Positions 34,005 to 42,270 of a stretch of 64,000 bases of DNA are shown piece after piece. Location: assembly GCF_003287455.1 (NCBI RefSeq), contig NZ_PRLC01000006.1, forward strand, positions 88,712 to 152,711, read 5' to 3'. The notes under the pieces were generated by a model that was not told the origin of the DNA, searched no databases, and worked only from the letters and a program-made list of their open reading frames with translations. The stretch's first letter is position 1. Each line of letters begins with the position of its first letter. Made by a program: the position numbers and the translations under genes. The DNA is from Faecalibacterium hattorii (GTDB taxonomy: Bacteria; Bacillota; Clostridia; Oscillospirales; Ruminococcaceae).

Positions 34005-34787
34005 ATGGCATTGCTCGAAGCCTCCGGCATCGGGAAAAATTTTGAGGAGACCCATGTCCTGAAGGACATCTCTCTGACCTTGGAAAAAGGCGAGGCGCTG
34101 GCCATCATCGGCTCGTCGGGTTCCGGTAAAACGACGCTGCTGCGCTGCCTGAACTTCTTGGAGCGCCCGGATACCGGCGTCATCAAGGTGAACGGCGAGA
34201 CCATGTGGGACGCCGCCGACCCCGCCACCCAGAAGGAGAGCGAGATCCGAAAAAAGCGGCTCCACTTCGGCTTGGTGTTCCAGAACTTCAACCTCTTCCC
34301 GCAGTACACCGCCCTGCAGAACGTGATGCTGGCGGGGGAGCTGCTGGCGAAGGAGCGCCCGGACTACAAGGTCAACAAAAAGGCCATCCACGCCGAGCTG
34401 GAGCAGCAGGCAAAGGAGCTGCTGGGCCAGATGGGCCTGTCCGAGCGGGCGAACCACTACCCGCACCAGCTCTCCGGCGGCCAGCAGCAGCGGGTGGCCA
34501 TTGCCCGCGCGCTGGCTCTCCACCCGGACATCCTCTGCTTCGACGAACCGACCTCGGCCCTTGACCCGGAGCTGACCGGTGAAGTCCTGCGCGTCCTGCG
34601 GGACCTTGCCGACCGCAAGACCACCATGATCATCGTCACCCACGAGATGCACTTCGCCCGCGATGTGGCGGACCGCATCCTCTTCATGGATGGCGGCGTG
34701 GTGGTGGAAGAGGGCCCTGCCAAAGAGCTCATGGACCACCCCAAAGAGGAGCGCACAAAGCAGTTCCTCGCCCACTATTCTGAATGA
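34005..34787 (+). CDS. Polar amino acid ABC transporter ATP-binding protein
   Basis: A 260-residue GlnQ/HisP-type ATPase. Walker A GSSGSGKTT (about 36-44), Q-loop VFQNFNLFPQ, signature LSGGQQQR, Walker B ILCFDEPTSALDPEL and the switch VTHEMHFARDVADRI are present. It completes the importer with the binding protein and permease upstream. ATG 34005 follows AAGGAGG. A terminator follows. Confidence 0.95.
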   Translation: MALLEASGIGKNFEETHVLKDISLTLEKGEALAIIGSSGSGKTTLLRCLNFLERPDTGVIKVNGETMWDAADPATQKESEIRKKRLHFGLVFQNFNLFPQYTALQNVMLAGELLAKERPDYKVNKKAIHAELEQQAKELLGQMGLSERANHYPHQLSGGQQQRVAIARALALHPDILCFDEPTSALDPELTGEVLRVLRDLADRKTTMIIVTHEMHFARDVADRILFMDGGVVVEEGPAKELMDHPKEERTKQFLAHYSE

Positions 34788-34795
34788 CCACATCT

Positions 34796-34829
34796 GCCCC
34801 CGGAGAGCTTGCCTTTCCGGGGGCGTTTT
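34796..34829 (+). terminator. Terminator of the amino acid transporter operon
   Basis: Stem GCCCCCGGA / TCCGGGGGC with an 11-base loop, then GTTTTGCG. It lies eight bases after the ATPase stop. Confidence 0.75.
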
Positions 34830-34860
34830 GCGTCTTTTCGTGGATTCTACTACTGGTCGG

Positions 34861-34889
34861 TTGCGGTTTGGGCGCGGTTTTGCTACACT
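34861..34889 (+). promoter_or_regulatory. Promoter of the XRE-family membrane regulator
   Basis: TTGCGG (34861-34866), 17-base spacer, TACACT (34884-34889), 35 bases before the start codon. Confidence 0.6.
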
Positions 34890-34924
34890 GGTACCAACAA
34901 AACCGGACAGGGGAGGACGACACG

Positions 34925-35707
34925 ATGGAGCAGAACTTCGAACTAAACAAGCAGGCGTTCGGGGCGTTTCTGGCGCAGCTGCGGCGGGAAAAGGGCTGGA
35001 CGCAGAAGGACCTTGCGGAGCGGCTGTACGTTTCAGATAAGGCCGTCAGTAAGTGGGAGCGGGGGCTGAGCGTGCCGGACGTCTCCCTGCTCCTGCCGCT
35101 GGCCGAACTGCTGGGAATTTCGGTGACGGAGTTGTTGGAAGGTCGGCGGCTGGAGGAGCAGCAGCTCCCAGCCAATGAGGTGGAAGCGCTGGTCAAAAAG
35201 GCGCTGACCATCCCCAAGGAGCCGGTGGAAGTCCGGCGTGGACGAGTGAAAAAATACCTGCCGGTGTATCTGGTCTGCAACGTGCTGGGCGCGGTGGAAG
35301 CGCTGGCTGTCTGGAATCTGGGATGGGTGTCTGAAAAAATGGGAACGCTGTTGTGGGTCAGCTGCTTTTTCGGGTTCTTTTTCGGAGCATACTATTTTTT
35401 TACAGAGGAAGTTCTTCCAAGCTACTATGATGAAAACCGCATCAATTACATTGCGCAGGGTGCGTTCCGGATGAATATTCCGGGAGTCTATTTCAACAAT
35501 CATAACTGGCCGATTATTTTGCGGTGGGCACGGATCTGGACGGTCGTCACCGCACTGGCCATGCCGCCGCTGTTTGCGGTCGGAACATGGATCGGAAAAC
35601 GGGTCGGCGTGGAGCTCGGCTGGGTGATTTGGGCGCTATATCTTGGAAGCATGGTTCTGTCCATCATTGTTCCGGCAAAAAAGTATGAATTTCATGCCCG
35701 TCTATGA
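34925..35707 (+). CDS. XRE-family transcriptional regulator with membrane domain
   Basis: A 260-residue protein. The N terminus is an XRE/Cro helix-turn-helix (about 10-65: LRREKGWTQKDLAERLYVSD, then KAVSKWERGLSVPD), and the C-terminal half has four or so hydrophobic helices (about 110-255). Membrane-bound XRE regulators of this kind may read an envelope signal; the target genes are unknown. ATG 34925 follows GGGGAGG; the longer frame from 34784 runs back through the terminator and is rejected. Confidence 0.88.
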   Translation: MEQNFELNKQAFGAFLAQLRREKGWTQKDLAERLYVSDKAVSKWERGLSVPDVSLLLPLAELLGISVTELLEGRRLEEQQLPANEVEALVKKALTIPKEPVEVRRGRVKKYLPVYLVCNVLGAVEALAVWNLGWVSEKMGTLLWVSCFFGFFFGAYYFFTEEVLPSYYDENRINYIAQGAFRMNIPGVYFNNHNWPIILRWARIWTVVTALAMPPLFAVGTWIGKRVGVELGWVIWALYLGSMVLSIIVPAKKYEFHARL

Positions 35708-35845
35708 TCCTCTGCCTTGCTGGCCGCATCGGCAAAATTGGCGCTTCGGCCAAGAAGGGGGCGTGCGGGGAACCGCGGATTTTTGTGCTCCATGCAGTAA
35801 AAGGACGTTTTGCATCGTTTTATAGAGCGAAAGGATGTGTGTTCT

Positions 35846-36727
35846 ATGAAACGGAGACGTTCTGCGCAAAAGCGCCGCACGCGGCGGCGGTGGCTGATTT
35901 TTCTGCTGATTTTGCTGGCGCTGCTGCTGTTCTGGCCCCGGCGGGTCAGTCTGGAAGGACTCATCAGCCCTGAAGCGGTTCTGATGGACGCGGACAGCGG
36001 GGAAGTGCTGGCCGCAAAAAACGCGGATGCGTCCATCTATCCGGCGTCCATGACTAAGGTGATGACGGCACTGCTCGTCCTCGAAGCAAACCCCGACTTG
36101 GATACGCCGGCAACGCTGCCAGAGGACATCTTCCCGGAATTGCGGGCCGAGGGCGCGTCAATGGCGGGCTTTCTGCCCGGTGAGACGGCCACGGTGCGGG
36201 ACCTGTTATACGGTGTGCTCCTGCCCTCCGGCGCGGAGTGCTGCGAGGCGCTGGCGCGAGAAGTGAGCGGCTCGGAGGAAGCCTTTGTAGAGTTGATGAA
36301 CCAAAAGGCCGCAGCGCTGGGGATGGCATCCACCCACTTCTGCAACCCCACCGGTCTGCACGACCCGGAGCATGTTTCCACCGCGCGGGACATGGCTGTT
36401 CTGCTGCGGGCGGCGATGCAGAATGAGATGTTCCGTAGGATCTTCGCAACAGCCCGCTACACCGTGCCGCCCACGAATCTGCACCCGGACGGCTTTACGA
36501 TGGAGAGCACGTTTTGGAGCGAACTGGACGGCACGGAGCTGCGCCGGGGAAAATTTCTGGGCGGCAAAACGGGCTATACCAGCGCCGCCGGGCTCTGCCT
36601 TGCCAGCGCGGCGGAAGTGAAAGGGAAGACCTATCTCATGGTCACGGCGGGGGCGCAGGGAAACCACAACACCGAGCCTTACCACGTCGATGACGCCGTG
36701 AATGTCTGCCGTCAACTGGCCCGGTGA
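35846..36727 (+). CDS. D-alanyl-D-alanine carboxypeptidase (DacF-like, S11)
   Basis: A 293-residue penicillin-binding protein that trims the terminal D-Ala of peptidoglycan stem peptides. The basic N terminus is followed by a membrane anchor (about 15-32), then the S11 motifs: SMTK (catalytic Ser and Lys, about residues 68-71), SGAE in LLPSGAECCE (the SxN-like position, as in many Firmicutes homologues) and KTG in GGKTGYTSAAG. It lacks the C-terminal beta-sandwich of larger members. ATG 35846 is used because AAAGGATG precedes it. Confidence 0.9.
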   Translation: MKRRRSAQKRRTRRRWLIFLLILLALLLFWPRRVSLEGLISPEAVLMDADSGEVLAAKNADASIYPASMTKVMTALLVLEANPDLDTPATLPEDIFPELRAEGASMAGFLPGETATVRDLLYGVLLPSGAECCEALAREVSGSEEAFVELMNQKAAALGMASTHFCNPTGLHDPEHVSTARDMAVLLRAAMQNEMFRRIFATARYTVPPTNLHPDGFTMESTFWSELDGTELRRGKFLGGKTGYTSAAGLCLASAAEVKGKTYLMVTAGAQGNHNTEPYHVDDAVNVCRQLAR

Positions 36728-36793
36728 ACGGTCATGCGCAGAATCACTAATTTTTGCATCAATTTTTTAGTGAAGCTTATCAAAAGAAGACGC

Positions 36794-36821
36794 TTGAAAA
36801 AAACCTGCAATCTGTTATAAT
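36794..36821 (+). promoter_or_regulatory. Promoter upstream of the MATE gene
   Basis: TTGAAA (36794-36799), 16-base spacer, TATAAT (36816-36821). The terminator at 36840 lies between it and the MATE start codon. Confidence 0.75.
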
Positions 36822-36839
36822 CACATTCGTGAATCCCAC

Positions 36840-36873
36840 AACGTCCTGCCCCTTTTCCGGCAGGACGTTTTTG
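36840..36873 (+). terminator. Terminator between the promoter and the MATE gene
   Basis: Stem AACGTCCTGCC / GGCAGGACGTT with an eight-base loop and TTTTT. It could end dacF read-through or attenuate transcripts from the promoter at 36.8 kb. Confidence 0.8.
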
Positions 36874-36928
36874 TCGGTGAAAAATCGTTTTTTCTGCCTT
36901 TTGATGATCCCCAAAGGAGGGCGCTGAC

Positions 36929-38284
36929 ATGACAAAAGATATGACACAGGGCAGCCCGCTGAAGCTGATCCTCGCCTTTGCGGTCCCGCTGATGCTGGGC
37001 AGCCTGTTTCAGCAGTTCTACAATCTGGCCGATACCATCATCGTGGGCCGGTTCGTCGGCGTGGAAGCGCTGGCGGCGGTCGGCAGCGTGGGCGGCTTGA
37101 ACTATCTGGTGCTGGGCTTCGTCAACGGCATCGCGTGCGGCTTTTCCATCCCGATCTCGTGGGCCTTCGGCGCGAAGGACTACCGCGAGATGCACCGCTA
37201 TACCGCCAACGCGGTCTGGCTGTCGGTGTTCTTCGCCGCCGTGCTCACCGTGGCCACGGTGGTCATGACCCGCTCCATCCTTGTGTGGACCAACACGCCG
37301 GATAACATCATTGATCTGGCGGATATTTACATCCGCACCATCTTTGTGGGCATCCCGTTCACCCTGCTGTACAACATGACCAGCGCCTTGATGCGTGCCC
37401 TCGGCGACAGCAAGCGCCCGCTGTATTTCCTGCTGGTGGCAAGCGTTTTGAACATCGGGCTGGATCTGCTGTGCATCATCGTGTTCAAGATGGGGGCCTT
37501 CGGTGCGGCCTTCGCGACGGTCTTCAGTCAGGCCGTGGCGGGCATTGGCAGTCTGTTCTACATCCTCAAGCATTACGGTGAGCTGCGCTGGTCGAAGGAA
37601 GAGGGCAAGCTGAGCAAGAGGCACTGTGCCAAGCTCTGCAATATGGGCATCCCCATGGGCTTGCAGTGCAGCATCACCGCCATCGGCAGTGTGCTTTTGC
37701 AAGGCGCGGTCAACGGCTTGGGCAGCGACATCGTGGCGGCCCAGACTGCCGGCGGCAAGGCGGCCTCCTTCCTGTCCGTCCCGCTGGAGAGCATCGGCAC
37801 GGCCATGACCACCTACGCCAGTCAGAACATGGGCGCCCACGACCTTGGCCGCGTGAACAAGGGTGTCAACACGGCGCTGGGCATCGGCTGTGTCTACAGC
37901 GTGGCCTCCTTCCTGATCCTGCGGGTGCTGGATAAGCCCCTGATCGGCCTCTTCCTTGAGGGCGACCAGACCGAGATCATGGCCAACGCCCAGAGCTTCA
38001 TCTTCTGGAACAGCGTCTTCTATATCCCGCTGGCGGTCCTCATCATCTACCGGTACACCATTCAGGGTCTGGGCTATTCCAGCCTTGCCATGTTCGCCGG
38101 TGTGGCCGAGATGGTGGCCCGCGCGCTGGTGGGCTTCCTGTTCGTGCCGCTGTGGGGGTATTTTGCCGCCTGCATCGCGAACCCGGTGGCGTGGTTCTTC
38201 GCCTGTTTCTTCCTCATCCCCGCCTACATCGTGGTCTATCGGCGGCTGCAAAAGGAGAAGCTGACGCCCCACGCAAACCTATAA
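36929..38284 (+). CDS. MATE-family efflux transporter
   Basis: A 451-residue multidrug and toxin extrusion transporter with about twelve helices in two homologous halves. The start MTQGSPLKLILAFAVPLMLG and the helix with FYNLADTIIVGRFVG are typical of the NorM/DinF-like group of Firmicutes. It exports cationic compounds using Na+ or H+. The start has AAGGAGG upstream. Expression may be controlled by the promoter-terminator arrangement ahead of it. Confidence 0.92.
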   Translation: MTKDMTQGSPLKLILAFAVPLMLGSLFQQFYNLADTIIVGRFVGVEALAAVGSVGGLNYLVLGFVNGIACGFSIPISWAFGAKDYREMHRYTANAVWLSVFFAAVLTVATVVMTRSILVWTNTPDNIIDLADIYIRTIFVGIPFTLLYNMTSALMRALGDSKRPLYFLLVASVLNIGLDLLCIIVFKMGAFGAAFATVFSQAVAGIGSLFYILKHYGELRWSKEEGKLSKRHCAKLCNMGIPMGLQCSITAIGSVLLQGAVNGLGSDIVAAQTAGGKAASFLSVPLESIGTAMTTYASQNMGAHDLGRVNKGVNTALGIGCVYSVASFLILRVLDKPLIGLFLEGDQTEIMANAQSFIFWNSVFYIPLAVLIIYRYTIQGLGYSSLAMFAGVAEMVARALVGFLFVPLWGYFAACIANPVAWFFACFFLIPAYIVVYRRLQKEKLTPHANL

Positions 38285-38290
38285 ATATAA

Positions 38291-38335
38291 AAGGAAGCGT
38301 TTTGCACACGATGCGTTGCAAAACGCTTCCTTTTA
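38291..38335 (+). terminator. Terminator of the MATE gene
   Basis: Stem AAGGAAGCGTTTTGCA / TGCAAAACGCTTCCTT with a ten-base loop and TTTT. Confidence 0.88.
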
Positions 38336-38380
38336 TATTATACTAAAATCACTTATGTCACAGAAAGGGCGGTGGAGCCG

Positions 38381-40606
38381 ATGGAACAGGAACTGGAACA
38401 GATCGAGGGCACGGTCGAGGACATCATCTACGAGAATACGGACACGGGCTACACCGTCTTTGAGATCTCCGGCGGCGGGGTGCTCACGGTGGTCTGCGGC
38501 GTGGTGGGGGAGCTGCACGCGGGCGAGAGCGTCGTCTGCCGCGGCAAGTACGAGAACCACGCTGCCTATGGCCGCCAATTCCACGCGCAGGAGTGCGAGA
38601 CCGACATGCCCAAGGATTTGGAGGCCGTCTACGCCTTCCTTGCCAGCGGGTCGCTGCCCTACATCGGAGCCCGGACAGCCAACAAGATCATCGACAAATT
38701 CGGCGCACAGGCGCTGGAAATTATTGCGAACGACCCGGCCCAGCTGGTCACCATCCCCGGCATCTCGGCGGACAAGGCCGACCGCATCCAGCAGGAGTTC
38801 AAGCGGATGTTCGGGATGCGGGAACTCATCGCCTACCTCGCCCAGTTCGAGATCAGCCCCCGCCGCGCCATGGAAGTTTTCCGGGTCTTCGGCCCCGGCG
38901 CCATGAACGCCATTTCCTCGAACCCCTACCTGCTCTGCGGCGAGCCATTGCAGCTCGACTTCCGCCACGCCGACAGCATCGCCCAGTATTACCATATGGA
39001 AGGGGACTGTGCACAGCGGCTGGAAGCGGCCCTGCTGCGCACCCTGCGCCATAACGCGGGCAACGGCCACACCTGTCTGCCCCGCGCACAATTGCTGGAC
39101 ACGGCGTCCAATTTCATCCACCAGCCGCCGGAAAAGCTGGCGGCCGCGCTGGACCGCTGCCTTGAGACCGAGGAACTCTGCGTTCGGATGTTTGACGGCA
39201 CACCGTATGTTTATCTGCCAGACCTGCTGGCGGCGGAACAGGATATTGCCGACCGGCTGGCTCTGCTGACCCGGCGGGGCAAGAACCCCGTCTGCGACCT
39301 TGACCGGAACATTCAGGTCTTGGAGCTGACGCAGGGCTTCGCCTATGCGCCGCTCCAAAAAGAAGCCATCCGCAAGGCCATGACCGAGAACTGCCTTGTA
39401 CTGACCGGCGGCCCCGGCACCGGCAAGACCACCACCGTCAACGCCATCTTGCAGCTGCTGGAGCATCAGGCGGAGCGGGTGGCCCTCTGTGCCCCCACGG
39501 GCCGCGCGGCCAAGCGGCTGAGCGAGCTGACGGGCCGGAAGGCCTCCACCATCCACCGGCTGCTGGAAGTGGACTACACCGGCGGCGTGGTCAGCTTCAT
39601 CCACAACGACAAGAACCTGCTCAAGTGCGATGTGGTCATCCTCGACGAGATGAGCATGGTGGACGTCAAGCTGTTTCAGGCCCTCATCGCGGCGCTGCGG
39701 TATAGCTGCCGCATCATCATGGTGGGCGACGCCGACCAGCTGCCCAGCGTCGGCCCCGGAAACATTCTGGGGGAGGTCATCCGCTCCAAGCTGGTGCCCA
39801 CCGTCTGCCTGAACGAGATCTTCCGTCAGGCCAAGCGGAGCCTCATCGTGGAGAACGCTCACCACATCATTTCCAGCGAGCCGCTTCAGAAGGGCGGCAA
39901 GACCGACGACTTCTTCTTCTTGGAGTCGGACGGCGAGGCGGCGCAGAAACTGGTCTGCGACCTTGTCACCACCCGGCTGCCCCGCAGCTACGGCTTCGAC
40001 CCCATCAAGGACATCCAAGTGCTCTGCCCGACCAAGCTCGGCCCCACCGGCACACAGGCGCTGAATGTGGAATTGCAGAACCTGCTCAACCCGGAACAGA
40101 AGGGCAGACCTCAATTGCAAAGCGCGGCCCGCATCTTCCGGGTGGGGGATAAAGTGATGCAGGTGCGCAACAATTATGAGATCGTCTGGCAGCGTATCGG
40201 CGGGGAACAGGGCGTGGGCGCTTACAACGGCGACATCGGCATCGTGGAGTCCATCAACACGCGGGAACGGTCGATGGTGGTGCGGATGGATGACCGGCGG
40301 CTGCTTTACCCGGCCGAGAACCTAAACGAACTGGAGATCGCCTACGCCATCACGGTGCACAAAAGTCAGGGCAGCGAGTTCCCGGCGGTGGTGCTGCCGG
40401 TGGCGCAGGTGCCGCCCCGGCTGTGCTACCGGAACCTGTTCTACACCGGCGTCACCCGCGCACGCAAATTGTGCATCGTCACCGGGCGGCGGGACGTCGT
40501 GAACCGGATGATGGGCAATGTGCGCCAGAATCTGCGGTACAGCGGGCTGTGCGCGCTGCTGCAGCAAGCCATTCCGCCGGAGCAAGTTGCAGTGGAAAAA
40601 GTGTGA
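38381..40606 (+). CDS. recD2: ATP-dependent DNA helicase RecD2
   Basis: A 741-residue SF1B 5'-3' helicase. An N-terminal region (about 1-320) with helix-hairpin-helix-like repeats (IGARTANKIIDKFG, ITSIPG-like ITIPGISADKADRI) precedes the motor: Walker A GGPGTGKTT (about 340-348), motif II LDEMSM, motif III GDADQLPSVGPGN, and the C-terminal AYAITVHKSQGSEF and YTGVTRARKL. It acts in DNA repair and replication. ATG 38381 is preferred over GTG 38372, which overlaps the ribosome binding site AGAAAGGG region. Confidence 0.92.
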   Translation: MEQELEQIEGTVEDIIYENTDTGYTVFEISGGGVLTVVCGVVGELHAGESVVCRGKYENHAAYGRQFHAQECETDMPKDLEAVYAFLASGSLPYIGARTANKIIDKFGAQALEIIANDPAQLVTIPGISADKADRIQQEFKRMFGMRELIAYLAQFEISPRRAMEVFRVFGPGAMNAISSNPYLLCGEPLQLDFRHADSIAQYYHMEGDCAQRLEAALLRTLRHNAGNGHTCLPRAQLLDTASNFIHQPPEKLAAALDRCLETEELCVRMFDGTPYVYLPDLLAAEQDIADRLALLTRRGKNPVCDLDRNIQVLELTQGFAYAPLQKEAIRKAMTENCLVLTGGPGTGKTTTVNAILQLLEHQAERVALCAPTGRAAKRLSELTGRKASTIHRLLEVDYTGGVVSFIHNDKNLLKCDVVILDEMSMVDVKLFQALIAALRYSCRIIMVGDADQLPSVGPGNILGEVIRSKLVPTVCLNEIFRQAKRSLIVENAHHIISSEPLQKGGKTDDFFFLESDGEAAQKLVCDLVTTRLPRSYGFDPIKDIQVLCPTKLGPTGTQALNVELQNLLNPEQKGRPQLQSAARIFRVGDKVMQVRNNYEIVWQRIGGEQGVGAYNGDIGIVESINTRERSMVVRMDDRRLLYPAENLNELEIAYAITVHKSQGSEFPAVVLPVAQVPPRLCYRNLFYTGVTRARKLCIVTGRRDVVNRMMGNVRQNLRYSGLCALLQQAIPPEQVAVEKV

Positions 40607-40703
40607 CCGGTGTGTTATAATAAGATGATTTGAGATCACGCCCCGCAGCGGGCGTTGCCCATACAAAACGAACTAGGGGAAGCAGAGAAAGGAACAACGC
40701 ATT

Positions 40704-41729
40704 ATGGCACAGAATGATATCGGTATCGACCTCGGTACCACGACCATCATCATCGCGCAGGAGGGTACGGGCGTCGTGCTCAACCAGCCCAGCGTGGTGG
40801 CGGTGGATACCCGCAAGAACTCGGTGCTGGAGGTGGGCGACAAGGCGCTGGCCATGGTGGGCCGCACCCCCAACTATATTTCCGCCATCTTCCCGCTGAA
40901 GGACGGCGTCATCAGCGACCACACCATGACCCGCGAGCTGATCTGCCGCTTCGTCAATCAGGTGTACAGCTCCCACATGGTCAAGCCCCGCGTGGCGGTC
41001 TGCGTGCCCGCCGCCATCACCGGCATCGAGAGCGACGCCGTGGTGGAGGCCGTCATGGCCGCCGGTGCCCGGCAGGTCTACCTGATCGACGAGCCCATCG
41101 CTGCGGCCCTCGGCTCCGGCATCGACATCACCCAGCCCGATGGCCGGATGATCATCGACATCGGCGGCGGCACCACCGATATCGCCGTGCTGAGCCTTGG
41201 CGGCAAGGTCAAGGCCACCAGCGTCCGGGTGGCGGGCAACCACTACGACGATGAAATTTTGAAGCATGTGCGCAATAAATTCAGCATTGCCATCGGCCAG
41301 CGCACCGCCGAGCAGCTGAAAAAGAACGTGGCGTGCTGCCCCCAGAAAGCGGATTTCAACGAGACGATGGAGATCAAGGGCCGCAGTCTGCTGACCGGTC
41401 TGCCCATCCGGGTGAACGTCTCCACCAGCGATCTGTACGAGCCGGTCATGATGCTGAGCGAGCAGATCGGCACCGCCGCCCATCAGGTGCTGGAAAAGAC
41501 CCCGCCGGAGCTGGCGGGCGATATCTTCCGCAACGGCGTGGTGCTGACCGGCGGCGGCGCACAGCTCCACGGTCTGCCGGAGTATCTGAGCCAAGAGCTG
41601 AAGGTCAACGTCGAAGTCTCGCCCGACCCCGTCAACTGCGTGGCGCTGGGCACGGCCATGAGCCTTGGTGTGCGGGATAAGCTGGAGACCGGCTTCACCG
41701 ACGCTACCCCCCGCATCGGCCGCCGCTGA
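40704..41729 (+). CDS. mreB: Rod-shape-determining protein MreB/Mbl
   Basis: A 341-residue actin-like cytoskeletal protein that organises lateral wall synthesis. Phosphate 1 motif IGIDLGTTTI (about 5-14), phosphate 2 IIDIGGGTTDIAV (about 152-164) and adenosine motif VVLTGGGAQLHG (about 280-291) fit MreB/Mbl. No mreC or mreD follows, unlike the usual mreBCD order, which fits an Mbl-like paralogue. ATG 40704 follows AGAAAGG. A TATAAT at 40616-40621 is a likely -10. Confidence 0.92.
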   Translation: MAQNDIGIDLGTTTIIIAQEGTGVVLNQPSVVAVDTRKNSVLEVGDKALAMVGRTPNYISAIFPLKDGVISDHTMTRELICRFVNQVYSSHMVKPRVAVCVPAAITGIESDAVVEAVMAAGARQVYLIDEPIAAALGSGIDITQPDGRMIIDIGGGTTDIAVLSLGGKVKATSVRVAGNHYDDEILKHVRNKFSIAIGQRTAEQLKKNVACCPQKADFNETMEIKGRSLLTGLPIRVNVSTSDLYEPVMMLSEQIGTAAHQVLEKTPPELAGDIFRNGVVLTGGGAQLHGLPEYLSQELKVNVEVSPDPVNCVALGTAMSLGVRDKLETGFTDATPRIGRR

Positions 41730-41796
41730 GGGGCCGGAACAGGGAAGCGGCTCTTCACGATTTGGAAAAAATTGTGACGATTTTTGTTCATAGTTG

Positions 41797-41825
41797 TTGA
41801 ATCGGGCCGGAAAATATTGTATAAT
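41797..41825 (+). promoter_or_regulatory. Promoter of the OadG/OadB pair
   Basis: TTGAAT (41797-41802), 17-base spacer, TATAAT (41820-41825), about 70 bases before the oadG-like start. Confidence 0.85.
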
Positions 41826-41898
41826 AATTTCAAATCGGTTTTTTGCGGGTGGGGGTCGTGCCCCGGCTGCGAAACAATAAATGACTAGGAGGAAGACC

Positions 41899-42255
41899 AT
41901 GAATTTGGGTTCGGATGTGGTTATCACGATAACCGGTATCGTTCTGGTGTTTGCGATCCTTGTCCTGCTGATGGCGATCGTCACGCTGGAGGGCAAGATT
42001 TTCGACGGCATGAACGTGAAGAAGGCTGCAGCAAAGGCGGCTGTGCCAAAGGCCCCTGAGGCAAAGCCTGCAGCCCCCGTGCAGCAGGCAGCACCCGCTC
42101 CTGTGGTGGAGGAGGGTATCCCCGGTGATGTGGTTGCCGCGATCATGGCAGCCATTCACGCCATGGGCAATGGCAAGTACACCCTCAAGGCCGTGCGCCG
42201 CAGCCGCAATGGCTGGAGCAAGGCCGGTGTCAATGACACCACCGCACCTTTTTAA
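41899..42255 (+). CDS. Sodium-pumping decarboxylase gamma subunit (OadG-like)
   Basis: A 118-residue protein with one N-terminal transmembrane helix (about residues 8-32: VITITGIVLVFAILVLLMAI) and an Ala/Pro-rich hinge (about 45-78), typical of OadG/GcdC membrane anchors, then a short globular end (about 80-118). It anchors the biotin-dependent decarboxylase to the beta subunit. I chose ATG 41899 (after AGGAGG), as the earlier start at 41881 overlaps that site. The beta subunit gene begins 16 bases downstream. Confidence 0.85.
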   Translation: MNLGSDVVITITGIVLVFAILVLLMAIVTLEGKIFDGMNVKKAAAKAAVPKAPEAKPAAPVQQAAPAPVVEEGIPGDVVAAIMAAIHAMGNGKYTLKAVRRSRNGWSKAGVNDTTAPF

Positions 42256-42270
42256 CACAGGAGGAAGAAC

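Noticed and set aside
36200..36300. Missing SxN asparagine in the carboxypeptidase (SGAE)
   Set aside because: As I recall, SGAx variants are common in Firmicutes S11 enzymes and the SxxK and KTG motifs are intact, so I do not regard it as a defect.
36821..38272. 483-codon minus-strand frame opposite the MATE gene
   Set aside because: His/Asp/Gln-rich shadow of hydrophobic transmembrane codons.
38333..40120. 595-codon minus-strand frame opposite recD2
   Set aside because: Shadow of conserved helicase motifs on the plus strand.
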